NCBI GenBank assembly: GCA_038501625.1
Contig: JAZAYU010000217.1
Span: 729,001 to 793,000 of the forward strand
Direction of reading: 5' to 3'
Length of the DNA: 64,000 bases
From: Corbicula japonica
Taxonomy: Eukaryota > Mollusca > Bivalvia > Venerida > Cyrenidae
A program made the position numbers and the translations under genes. The notes under the pieces are model-generated. The model searched no databases. It was not told the origin of the DNA and worked only from the letters and a program-made list of their open reading frames with translations. Shown here in pieces: positions 54,403 to 64,000 of the stretch (its first letter is position 1; the number at the start of each line of letters is the position of its first letter).

Positions 54403-55387
54403 CTTTGTGTACATATACTTCCTGTTTTGGGTTATTTAACCCAATCAAACAAAAATACCCAGAAGAATATCTATCTATCTCTGAATACTGCCGACTCGAC
54501 TCAAGTGATTATTGGGATACACGTCTTACCGAAATACGTCGGAAAAGGCCTTGGAAAATTGAAATTACCATAAAATCATTTCATCAGGCCTATTTTAAAT
54601 GAAAAAAAAATTACCACATTGCTATAAAAAGCGAAACATGTAATTGATCTATCCCAGTGGTTAGTAGTCTCAAAAATTCGACTCAAAGTACAGACCCATT
54701 TTACAAACTGACTTTTTATAGATGTCTGTCGTTTACGTCTCAAACAATTAGGACCAAAACTGTGGTGGACATCGCACTGCTTTAAATTCCCTTTTTTTTT
54801 CACTGCCACTTGACAAATTCAGCACTGCTATTTTCATTTGATGTTATAAAAAATAAATAGCCTCTAAAGTATCAATTAAACAAAAAATATTCCTTAAATA
54901 AAATTTGTGTGTTTTAAGATTTCGATCTAGACTGTAAATTTTTGGTACAAGAAAGCAAATTTTTATTTTTTATGAAAACAAAAATGTATAAATGGCTTTC
55001 TCGTGGAATCTTAAGGCACTGTCTTGGAATTAATATTTTTTCCGAAAATATCTTTTATTAAATTTACAGCCTTCAAGCACATATTATAATTTTATTTCAC
55101 AATCAAGTAGGTGCCCCAAAACATTAATTCACAAGTAAATGTAAACAAGAAAATTACTACAGATCATTAAAAGTAGTTTGATACTCCTGAATGGTGGTAC
55201 TGATATACTCGTCTCGAGTTCTCTACAAATAACTTGTTTTAGATCAGTTCCAAAGTCTCAAGAGCCAGTTTTCTATACAAAAATTATTTCCAGACTCTGT
55301 ACAAAGATAACAGAACTCTAATCTAACCTTCATACCAGATAAAATAATTAACGCTCAAGTTATCATATACTTCAACAATTTTATAAG
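54403..55387. other. DNAJB11 upstream region
   Basis: CCAAT motifs occur in both orientations within 100 bp of the start codon (CCCAATCAAAC near 54440; ATTATTGGG near 54510), consistent with a CCAAT-dependent promoter. No canonical ER-stress element (CCAAT-N9-CCACG) was seen by eye. The remainder is AT-rich. Confidence 0.35.
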
Positions 55388-55525
55388 GTGACTCCAAAAT
55401 TCAACTCCAAAATTTGTCTCCAAAATCTCACTCCAATTTTCGACTCCAAAGTCACTCCAGAATCTGACTCCAAACTTCACTCCAGACTCCACTCCAACAC
55501 TCCACTCCAACACTCCACTCCATAT
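55388..55525. repeat. ACTCCA-type short tandem repeat
   Basis: Irregular array of (A)CTCCAAAATT(C) and ACTCCA units with TCAC spacers, ending in two exact CACTCCAACA blocks. Confidence 0.8.
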
Positions 55526-57549
55526 TTTAGCAAATGCCGGTGGACACACAGTAAATATTTTGAATTCAACGTTAGTATTGTCATTAAGACGAAAGACAAT
55601 CATGGTTTTATCCATAAACCATTAATAACTTGCCCGAAAGATATTGAGTGCTTTTGCTTCGAATTCCCAACCTTTACAGAAAATACTGAAACAATAATTT
55701 AAATAAAACAAAACAAAATGTTTGATCAGTGTACATTATTGTTTCCAATCGGTCCTCAGTCTCATACTTTAAAACATATTATACAGACTGTACGTATAAA
55801 CATGCTCGCAAGTATACATCCAGTATAAGTTGAAATCCGTATTCGTAATACCTGTATTCAAGTTTTTATAATGTCAAATAGATTTATACGAATGTACTGC
55901 TGTTAGACTTTCTGATTTAAAGCAATGGTACTATTTACTGTTTAAATATAGGACGCAAAAAACATAAAGACCATATTACTTATTGCATATGCATACAATT
56001 CATTTTATTTTAACTTTATTTCCGATACTTATATATTATATACTTAGATATAACAGTAAAAATTCATTAAGTTATACAAGACTCCAGAAATTTACACAGA
56101 AATGCCATGTACATGTATAAAGTATCATCATTACCAACTCTACTGCATGGTTACTGATAAACCTTGTCAAATTAACACTCGCCTGCTTCGAATTTATGCA
56201 ATTAGAGAAGGTTAATAGGGTCATGCGGTCAAATTAAGGGTATTTCAGGACAGTTGTGTAGAAATTGAAAAGCGGAAATTTGCCTCGGTATTTCTTGGCA
56301 TGACTGTTGTGGAGGTTTATAAGTTTTATTTTTTTTTTCATAATAAACGAACAAGTTTCGTAAAAAGTAGCACATATATTGATTCTAATTGGAATTAGCT
56401 TTTCAGGTATGTATTTTTTAAGATATATAAGAGTTAAAAAAACTATCTTAAGCCGTCAAAAGTTGCGACTCGGATTTTTGTCGCTGGCATATAGACATAG
56501 AAGGAAAATTTTCCGCATTGATTTGAATGCTAACTGGGTTGTGCGCGAAGGGCGGACATCGTATATATAGAAAAGCCCTCGTTGCGCACAATTAGTTGGG
56601 CTAAGGGGTTTGTATATATACACTTACCTAAAATATGTTAAAATGCGTATTTTTGAAATTAAATAATTAAACATGTAATAAGCCCATTAAACTGCAAATA
56701 ATATACTGCCAAACTATTAGTTTATTCAGTTGTCCTATCACGGACGTTGAAAAGATTTTTTTGTTTTCACGAAAAAGATGGCATAGGTCCCTTAAAGTAC
56801 CTCCTGCATGGCTTGAGTCAAACAGCGGGTCTATCTTTTTAGTCAATGAGAGCCTTTGGGGGCGTATATTTTGGTATAAAGTGTATTGCGGTACTTAATA
56901 ACATCAACAGCTGGAGACCATTTAGTTAATAACGGGAATGACTGTACTGGTTATAAGACGTCGGGGGTTTAAATTAATTTTGTTCTTCGTTTTCTAAAAA
57001 AATAAAGAAATAGAACTAGTATGTTTTGGAGCTATTATCAATCTAAATATCTCAAATGAAAATAAAACAGATGTCTTGTTTCATAGATTTATTTATAACA
57101 ACTGCCTTACAGAGGTTTGGTGTTAGCAATAAGCAAATTATGATTGAGCATGCGCAAATATTAGTCTGTTTCAAGATATCATTACATTTCCCGTCTTTGA
57201 AAAAAGAACACCTCAAAACAAAATATCGAATTAGAAATTACCAAAATATGCAAGTTAGTTAATAAAACAACAAATCAGAAGCACGATAGGTTTCATTGAG
57301 GAAACATGCATCAAATCTGCGTCAAAATGTTGAGCTTTGTTGGCCCTTTTTGGTTTTGTGCAAAGATTTACAATTACCTTATTCAGTTTTTGCAATAGAA
57401 TGTCCTGTTACTGTATTTCATTTGCTCCTGTCAGATTTTGTGGCATTTCTCACGTAATCGTTGACTTACAAAGTCGATCACTGTATTGCGGATTTTTTGT
57501 TTAAATTCTCCTCCTGTCCGTTACAAATAATTGTTTTGAAATGTGTGTA
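55526..57549. other. Gene-free stretch
   Basis: AT-rich; no exon or repeat I can support. Confidence 0.35.
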
Positions 57550-58525
57550 TATACTTTCCACGACCATAACGTATTTAAACATGACAAAATTTTGACTTCT
57601 CAAAACCCGGCCCAGATTTACTGGAGGACGCCCGAAACGTATTTAAACGTGTCAAAAAATCGCTTTCCAAAACCCGACCCTGTTTTTTTTCGTCGGAAAC
57701 CCTTGGATTTTATTAAAAAAGTCATTACTTTGGTGGCTATTTAGAAGAACACGGAATCATCGATCAGTATTTTTGCACTATAAGTCCTTTGAATGCATCG
57801 CATATTTTCTCTTAAATAAGAGATTGTTACATGTGACTTGGATAATCTGATAAGAAAATTAGAATTTTAATCAAAGTCCAATTTTAAGAAAAAAAATCTA
57901 ATCACAGTATTGCTGTTTCTTCATCTTTCATTGTCAAAATAAAAAAGTTGCTCCAAAAAAGTTATTTATTATTTAAAAAAAATACCTGTATCTACCTAGT
58001 AATTACTTAAAAATGACATTTTTTGCAATGGCATAAAATTTAATGACAGTTAATTAGATAGATTTACGGAATTTTCCGTTATAGTCTTAAAGCGATAACC
58101 CAAATTTTTCGATTTGGTTTCACCCATTACGTAACAGAACGTTGAAATTCGGTATTTTAACGAAACTTTTCTTGATATGCATATTTCACAATTTTTTACA
58201 GAAAAAGACCGTAACGTTAAATAACGTGTTTTACCGTTATTTAATCGGGTTTCTAACAATGTTGAAAATTCCGAATTTCATTAAAATTCCTATAACGGAC
58301 AAGAGCGTATATGCTTTATTCAAACATGCGATTATCAACGAACAATTTAATTTTTTTACGCAGATTTACGTTAGGGGTATAAAAATCGTGAAAAGAACTT
58401 ACGTATTTGTACGTTACGGGTGTCCGACAAGAAATCAGGTTCGGGTTTTGGAAGCTCAAAATTTTTGCACGTTCTAATTCTTTATGGACGTCCGTCCGTA
58501 AAACAGGGTCGGGCGCGGAAAGGAT
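57550..58525. repeat. Candidate element with inverted sub-terminal tandem repeats
   Basis: At the left, two units of about 76 bp (ACGTATTTAAACATGACAAA .. AAAACCCGGCCCAG; ACGTATTTAAACGTGTCAAA .. AAAACCCGACCCTG). At the right, 58395-58525, two units in opposite orientation (CAGGTTCGGGTTTTGGAAGC; CAGGGTCGGGCGCGG). The 700 bp between also carries inverted blocks (AACGTTAAATAACG). Looks like a large fold-back element; no protein. Confidence 0.55.
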
Positions 58526-60020
58526 ATAGTCTTCCAATGATTGTAGGGTTGATGCTTTTGAGTAAATAGGCGGACACAACTTGAAGAAAGTCACTTAAGT
58601 GTATCCCAGTGTTCCTAACACAAACACACACACGTTCTTATGACGTAGGATTGATACATTTCAAAGCAAGGATTTGAAGTTATGCACGTTCTACAGGGAA
58701 TAGGAAGAAACATTAACCGGAGAAAAAATCCGAACGAAATTCCGGGTTCAAACTCATGACGTCAGGGTAAGCAGCTAAGTCATGATGGATACCACTGAAG
58801 AAGCTTGCCAGCAACTACAAAGTAAATATGTTCACCTTTAAAATAAGTCGTACTATTTATAGAAAGATAAATAGATTTATTTATCAAAACGTGTACAATC
58901 AAAAGCCCATTTTAGGGCACCATATGTGGTAAATGGTTTTACTATTCAAGCAAGAGACCATAGAATCATTTAGTAATAGGAAATAACATATAAAATATAT
59001 AATCAAGATTTAATATAATATAAAAAAAAACTTACACAACAGCTATTTTACAAACATAAAAGTGGAATCACGTGATCGGGACAATCTCTATGCTAAAGAG
59101 AGAATTATAATTTTATTAGTTATTAATATAATACACATTATACTTTAACTATCATATGATTTACGACTAGAAGCTTTACACTACCAAGGCTTCCAGTCAG
59201 ATAATTTATGAGTTTGCTACATAACCTCATTAGCCTACCCCTTTACTCCATATATACGCGTTTAATGTGTGTGCGACCAGTGTAGATCTAGATCAACCCG
59301 CTCATCCGTGAAGTCTGATCTGGATCGGCAGTGGTCGCATCTTTATCAGAATAAACCAAATGATTCAAAAGACAAACAGTGCAGATCCTGATGGACAGCA
59401 TGAATTTGCCAGCTTATCTGGATCAACACTGTTCGGCAATTCAATAAAGGCATATCTGTGGATTAAAGGGCTATATAGATCTTCATATGTCTGAGTATTC
59501 TTCTATAACAAGACAAACACATCCAGTATCATTAACATGCCTAGATCCAATGCAAGTTATTGACAACTATAACCACAGTGCATTTATTTTCTGGAAATAT
59601 ATTTTTGTATATTATCACGTGATCCTCCGCCGTGTTAACAAATTACTATTACTAAACTTTCCGTATCATGTTAAATCATTTAAAATAACAACATCATAAA
59701 CAATATTACCATAAAGGCAATAAAAGTAAATAACTGAACTAAGGCATTTGGAAACACTATCTTTTACTACTATCTTTAATTTCTAAAACTTTCTCTTTGT
59801 ATAGGATAGTGTCTATTAAGTCGTCTCTATAGCAAATATAAGCACGCAGCGATTGCAGTCATCTAATTTTTATAGAAACGTCTCCTTGTGCAAACTGCCG
59901 ACATTGTAAAACGTAAGCTCAATAACAACAATAAAACAAATGATTCAAATCCAAGTTTTCCTTTCTTTTTAAGAAGACAATCGTCTTGACCGACATATTC
60001 ATTAAATAAAATTCATATTA
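58526..60020. other. Gene-free stretch
   Basis: Nothing recognised apart from the element T copy at 59236-59470. Confidence 0.35.
59236..59470. mobile_element. Element T, copy (diverged ends)
   Basis: CTACCCCTTTACTCCATATA at the left, GTGTAGATCTAGATCAACCC and CAGTGCAGATCCTGATGG inside, GTGGATTAAAGGGCTA at the right. Confidence 0.8.
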
Positions 60021-60082
60021 GGGGCACGCCACGGGAGAAGGTACCTTCGGTCATATTTTGTGATACTTTAGTTTTTACTATA
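60021..60082 (+). mobile_element. Inverted-repeat element C, copy 3 (one end)
   Basis: GGGGCACGCCACGGGAGAAG then GTACCTTCGGTCATATTTTG, almost identical to the right terminus of the copy at 20125-20376. The opposite end is missing. Confidence 0.82.
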
Positions 60083-60478
60083 ATTAGAATCAACTTACAG
60101 CTATCATTTATTTTTCAGGGGGTCCAACGTATTTGGTTTTTTCGGAAAAGTAAGTGAGCGACATGTTCTCTGCGGAACAAAATGGCGAAAAATTGTGTGA
60201 TTTGGTTTATTTCAGGAGATATTTTGACCTGGTAAGTAGATTTATATCAATGTTATCGTAATATAAATACGCCTACCCGGAGGCCAGATGTGTAAGCTCC
60301 ACTCGGTTTTTTAGCTTATGTTTCTAGAGGCCTAAACAAAAAAGTTATTGAATGTATAAACTGAAAGATTGTTTGTTTACAAAGTGAAAATAGAAAATTT
60401 TGTGACTTAAAACTGTGTTTTTAGTCAAAATATAACGTTCTTGGACCTATTTTAACGTAGTATCTTGATCAGTGCCCA

Positions 60479-60617
60479 AGGTTATAAAACTGAGCATGTA
60501 AACCAGTCTCAAATCTCAAGCATCTGATTGGCTGAAATGGCGACCAGTCGCCATTTCAGCCAATTTATCAGATGCTTGAGATTTGAGACTGGTTTCCAAT
60601 CTCAGCTTTATAACCTT
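60479..60617. mobile_element. Palindromic element P, copy 10 (near perfect)
   Basis: AGGTTATAAAACTGAGCATG to CTCAGCTTTATAACCT; arms meet at GCGACCAGTCGC; a 4-bp insertion (TTAT) follows the right-arm CCAAT block. Lies 280 bp beyond the receptor stop codon. Confidence 0.93.
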
Positions 60618-60897
60618 CAGGCCAGTTCATTTTATTCTAAGTATGGAGTTGTTATCTTAGAGTAGTTTGAAGCTGTCGATGAAACACTGACACGGATGTG
60701 ATGCGATGCCGACATAGGACAGAGGAGGGGAGCTTTCTTTCATTCGATTAGTCATAACAGAATTTTACATGGAAGAGTAAAATAAATAATTATTAAGTTG
60801 AAGAAAAACACATGCAAATATTAAATATATAAAATATGATGTTTAACAAAAGCATTAAGTCAAACGCCTGTAGAAAATTAAAATGTGCTTAGATTAA

Positions 60898-62562
60898 TCA
60901 TATAGAAGATAACTGTGTCTCGATTGTTGAAGAGCTTCGGTTCTGTTCAGTTCTTTGTCCAACTGGTTTACCTAAACATGTACAAGACCGCAACATAGAG
61001 TAAACTCTTCTATTGACTACAAATGCAAGCATGACAAATACGCCCTGTCCGGCATTGAGAAAGATAAATATATAAGCCAGAAATGACAAATCTAGCCAGA
61101 TGTTTAAAATTCCAAACGTCCATGTGACGCCAGTTAGAGTTGACAATTTCAGAAAGACGAGAAACTCACTACGATTATGTTGCACATTCCTTGTTATTGG
61201 CTGCCTCCTTTTAGTCCTCACTAGTGTAGCTAGGAAAAGACATATATTTGAAAGGACCACAAAGGACAAGGGTATGCAGAAAGTGTAAATAATCATTTTC
61301 TGAGATGAAATATAGCAGTGTCCTTCTCCATATCCAATGTTGCCGTATGATGTGAAAGATACAACAATGTTAATGACAACAAAAAAGGCAGCCATTACAA
61401 TGGAGTACATGTGGTATAACACGAACAGTCTCTTTCCTGACATTTGTGACGAAATTTGCATTCCTGTAAGAGTTCGGAAAAGGTGAAACGTACAAACATT
61501 CATCCAAAAAATAGCTAATAGCCACGAGAAGTGAATCATAACACCAAAACATTTGCATTTTACCGAATTGGATTTAAACCCACTTACAGAACCCACAAGT
61601 AACATTATTTGGGCGAGCATGAGAGTAAAGGCAAATGACATTGTAGTCTTACCCGGTAGGGTTTGTCTAAGTTCAGGATAGATACAAAATATAAGTAATG
61701 TAAAAGATAAACACAATATTGAGAGTGATAAACACGCGATTGAAAACAATGTTTCCAGTGAATTTTTCCTGGTTACAATACGTGATATATAATCCTTGTA
61801 TATGTCAACACAGATCGCTATGGTGTTTCTGTCATTCTTAAATGTCAAAAATTGATCGCTTTCAACCTTATATTTTCCGGTTTCGAATATTAAACCATCG
61901 GCTATCAATGTCCAAAAAACGTCCGTCTTAGAAATATTTACTTTTGGACATGAATCAAATTGTAGTATATTTAATTCCACGCACTCATGGAATTTCTTTG
62001 GGCATATATTCACATCTAATGTCCATAGATCTATAAAACGTGTAAACGTTTCATGAAACGTCTTATTTGTTGTTTTATTAGAATAAACACTGATAAATGG
62101 CCCGGAATCAACAGGATTTTCGTTAAACACGACCAGTTTAAAATCAGTCAAACTTGTGTTCACCGTAAGACGAGTGTTACGTAATCCATGGACGAAGTCT
62201 GTGATTACGTAAGGGTCATAGGAACCATATATAGCTAACCGTAGGAGAACATCGTAGAATAGTAAGTTAGCCTGTGTAACATTTGAAACATTTGATATAG
62301 TAAAGTAGTTATCTGTCTGAAACCATAGTTGCGTGTTTGTGATACTACGTATTTGTGCTATATCTGTGTCCTTGACTGTAGCTTGTACTTTATCAAGAAT
62401 ATCTCCGGCTGCACGTAACGCCTCCGCAACAGTGATTGCTTGTTTCGGTATAATACGTATATATGCAGCGTAGATCACAGAACTGTACTGTTCATACATT
62501 TTCACACATTTTCCTCCTTCCAACACTGTAACATCCGAGCAGAACATATCTTTGTAATGACC
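60898..62562 (-). CDS. Class B receptor, last exon: ectodomain, seven helices, tail
   Basis: Acceptor CGTTTTCTTTTACAG, phase 0; 554 residues from GHYKDMFCSDVTVLEGGKCV to ETQLSSI and a TGA stop. The frame stays open 51 bp upstream of the acceptor to an ATG at 62613, so an intronless 571-residue start there is an alternative, but it lacks a signal peptide. The whole transmembrane region is encoded by this single exon. Confidence 0.87.
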   Translation of the reverse strand, partial: GHYKDMFCSDVTVLEGGKCVKMYEQYSSVIYAAYIRIIPKQAITVAEALRAAGDILDKVQATVKDTDIAQIRSITNTQLWFQTDNYFTISNVSNVTQANLLFYDVLLRLAIYGSYDPYVITDFVHGLRNTRLTVNTSLTDFKLVVFNENPVDSGPFISVYSNKTTNKTFHETFTRFIDLWTLDVNICPKKFHECVELNILQFDSCPKVNISKTDVFWTLIADGLIFETGKYKVESDQFLTFKNDRNTIAICVDIYKDYISRIVTRKNSLETLFSIACLSLSILCLSFTLLIFCIYPELRQTLPGKTTMSFAFTLMLAQIMLLVGSVSGFKSNSVKCKCFGVMIHFSWLLAIFWMNVCTFHLFRTLTGMQISSQMSGKRLFVLYHMYSIVMAAFFVVINIVVSFTSYGNIGYGEGHCYISSQKMIIYTFCIPLSFVVLSNICLFLATLVRTKRRQPITRNVQHNRSEFLVFLKLSTLTGVTWTFGILNIWLDLSFLAYIFIFLNAGQGVFVMLAFVVNRRVYSMLRSCTCLGKPVGQRTEQNRSSSTIETQLSSI

Positions 62563-63988
62563 CTGTAAAAGAAAACGAGTATAAAAAGGTTTATTCTTCA
62601 TACAGATTTTCATACATTATAAGAAACTGATTTTCCTAAAGATTGCCAGCAAACTCCAAAAGTAATTGCATTACAATGATTTCGGTGGTAATATAAACGT
62701 TACCTCCTTTTCATCAAACAATTTTTAGTCGTGTTCGAGTTAATTCCCGTGATCGGGAAACCAAAACTAACGAGGCTATACGGGAAATATGAACTCTTTC
62801 CCGCTAATTTCTCATTCGTGACCAATAGTAAACTTGAATTGTTTCATGTCATATTTAAATATTTGATATTCATTTAAAACAAAACGACAAAGAAATTATT
62901 TATTATTGTTGAATAGTACACAGAACACATTCATAATAAAGCAGCATGATGGAGTTCGTATAATATATGTACTACAAATTTCGATTTCAGTTATATTTTG
63001 GCTTGCAGCCAAAAACATCAAACACTATGCGCGGCGACAAAGTTCCTTTGGGAAGTAACGCGGGAAAGTATAGGCTTATTGCCAAAACATTGTTCATTGT
63101 TAATCACGCCTTCAGGCTGCTTTGCGTAAAGCCACACCTTTTGTTACTGTTTCAACATCCGCAAGGGGATTGAACAAACAGCAACAAAAACTTGATTGCA
63201 GCAAAACTAAATTTGGAAGTAGATATTGCGTTTTTTATTGAACGGCAGTTCTAACAGTCGTAGCATGACAAAAAACGTAGTCGGCGTCTTGTGAAGTGCT
63301 GCAGTGCAACTGTTTACGGAGGTTGTTCGCTGGGTCGAAATCTAATTGAAATCAAAATTTGAAGTATATGTTGTCATATTACATAGCGATTGCTTTTAAA
63401 AAAAACGGTAAGGGACACAATGATGTTATACAAAACACTAAAAACGTCAACGGCATAGAACGGTTTTTGATGTTGCCCGAAAATGCAGTTTTGAATTGTT
63501 AGTATTTCATGAAATTTTAGCCCTAACTGAACTTTAATCTTACATAAAAACAACGTAGAAGCATTCATACTTTCGTTTCTGCTATTAATACATTAAATGA
63601 CTTATCTAAAAACCAGACTTAAGTTTTCTCTATCAGGTGAATCAGTAACTGTTAACTTGCTCGAAACCACTTAATTCCACTTTTAAGTTATTAACATTAG
63701 TATGTAAATAATTCCTAATTTGTTTCGAAGAGAAAGCTCTTATAAGTATGTTTTAGTGTGATATTTAAAGTTTGCTGGTTGTTTTAGCTTATAAAGAAGA
63801 AAAGACAATGCCCTCACTGAAGCAGAGTCATATATTTGATGAGCTTCTTCCTTTTCAACCATATCCCAGCTGTCTTGTTTGAGCAACCCAGAAAAGGAGA
63901 AGTCTTCGACAACGAATCTAAAACTCGTTGGGCAGTGAGTCATAAATGGCAGGTCTCCATTACATAAACTGCACGCAGGATTTTGGTA
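60898..63988 (-). CDS. Secretin-family (class B) seven-helix receptor, methuselah/adhesion-like, 5' partial
   Basis: Two exons, complement(join(60898..62562, 63818..63988)), code for the last 611 residues in one frame; earlier exons lie beyond the window. The ectodomain (about 1-325) has a cysteine-rich start (NPACSLCNGDLPF, then THCPTSFRF) and many Asn-x-Ser/Thr sites. Seven hydrophobic helices follow at about 326-352, 362-386, 393-420, 436-462, 480-506, 523-547 and 550-574. GVTWTFGI in helix 6, LNAGQGVFV in helix 7, and a Cys at the top of helix 3 with GHC in loop 2 are class B features. No GPS cleavage motif precedes helix 1; the sequence there is AICVDIYKDY, as in methuselah-type receptors rather than true adhesion receptors. 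Ligand unknown; predicted G-protein signalling at the plasma membrane. Such receptors are numerous in bivalves. Confidence 0.88.
62563..63817. other. Receptor intron, nothing recognised
   Basis: AT-rich intron of 1255 bp. The plus-strand open frame at 62967-63173 shows no recognisable domain. Confidence 0.4.
63818..63988 (-). CDS. Class B receptor, upstream exon: cysteine-rich ectodomain
   Basis: Acceptor GTTGATTTACAG, donor GCTTCA|GTGAGG, both phase 0; 57 residues. YQNPACSLCNGDLPFMTHCP resembles the Tyr-x-Asn-x-x-Cys-x-x-Cys-Asn module seen in the N-termini of molluscan methuselah-like receptors. Assignment to the receptor at 60898 rests on matching phase, spacing and domain type. Confidence 0.75.
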
Positions 63989-64000
63989 CTGTAAATCAAC

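Noticed and set aside
54403..54700. Canonical ER-stress response element upstream of DNAJB11
   Set aside because: CCAAT motifs are present, but no CCACG lies nine bases away in either orientation by eye.
63740..63817. Continuation of the receptor exon frame to the left
   Set aside because: It runs past a good donor (GCTTCA|GTGAGG) that joins the next exon in phase; the extension is intronic.
1..64000. CRISPR array, phage, operon or bacterial defence system
   Set aside because: No direct-repeat/spacer pattern, no compact gene strings; all four supported genes have spliceosomal introns, so this is animal nuclear DNA.
1..64000. Autonomous transposase, reverse transcriptase or viral gene
   Set aside because: No open frame shows a transposase, integrase or polymerase motif; all mobile elements seen are non-autonomous.

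Overview
The window looks like nuclear DNA of a mollusc, most likely a bivalve. It is AT-rich, its genes are split into small exons by GT-AG introns, the coding exons are animal-type, and the space between exons is packed with short palindromic repeat families and simple repeats. The species cannot be fixed from the sequence. There is no bacterial operon, CRISPR array, rRNA or intact tRNA.

Four protein genes can be assembled, with reading frame kept across every junction. (1) Plus strand, 1460-4633: a three-exon, 256-residue lipocalin of the retinol-binding-protein/purpurin type that carries an N-terminal membrane anchor. (2) Minus strand, 27013-11340: a ten-exon TSPEAR orthologue of 669 residues, with signal peptide, thrombospondin/laminin-G-like domain and seven EAR repeats. 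It has a 75-bp tandem duplication over one splice acceptor. (3) Minus strand, 54402-45486: a nine-exon DNAJB11 (ERdj3) orthologue of 358 residues, an ER-lumen Hsp40 co-chaperone. (4) Minus strand, 63988-60898: the two 3' exons of a secretin-family (class B) seven-helix receptor of the methuselah/adhesion-like type. Its 5' end lies outside the window.

Layout: 1-1459 holds no recognised gene; 1460-4633 lipocalin; 4634-11339 is gene-free and dominated by a 2-kb C-rich minisatellite (6.05-8.0 kb) and a nested palindrome inside a degenerate tandem array (9.2-10.5 kb); 11340-27013 TSPEAR, with many mobile-element fragments in its introns; 27014-45485 is a gene desert made of GAT microsatellite, a 38-bp minisatellite, a CGCG-rich terminal-inverted-repeat family (31.5-36 kb) and a dense cluster of TTAA-flanked palindromic elements (38.3-45.4 kb); 45486-54402 DNAJB11; 54403-60897 is gene-free; 60898 to the end is the receptor.

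The four genes are functionally unrelated neighbours (extracellular ligand carrier, secreted adhesion protein, ER chaperone, receptor), as is usual in an animal genome. Most long open frames outside the listed exons, especially those at 6.0-8.0 kb, are artefacts of repeats lacking stop codons. The main unusual features are the membrane-anchored lipocalin, the duplicated splice acceptor in TSPEAR, and the families of fold-back elements, one of which carries paired CCAAT and ATGGCG motifs in every full copy. I did not find convincing evidence of a wholly new biological system.
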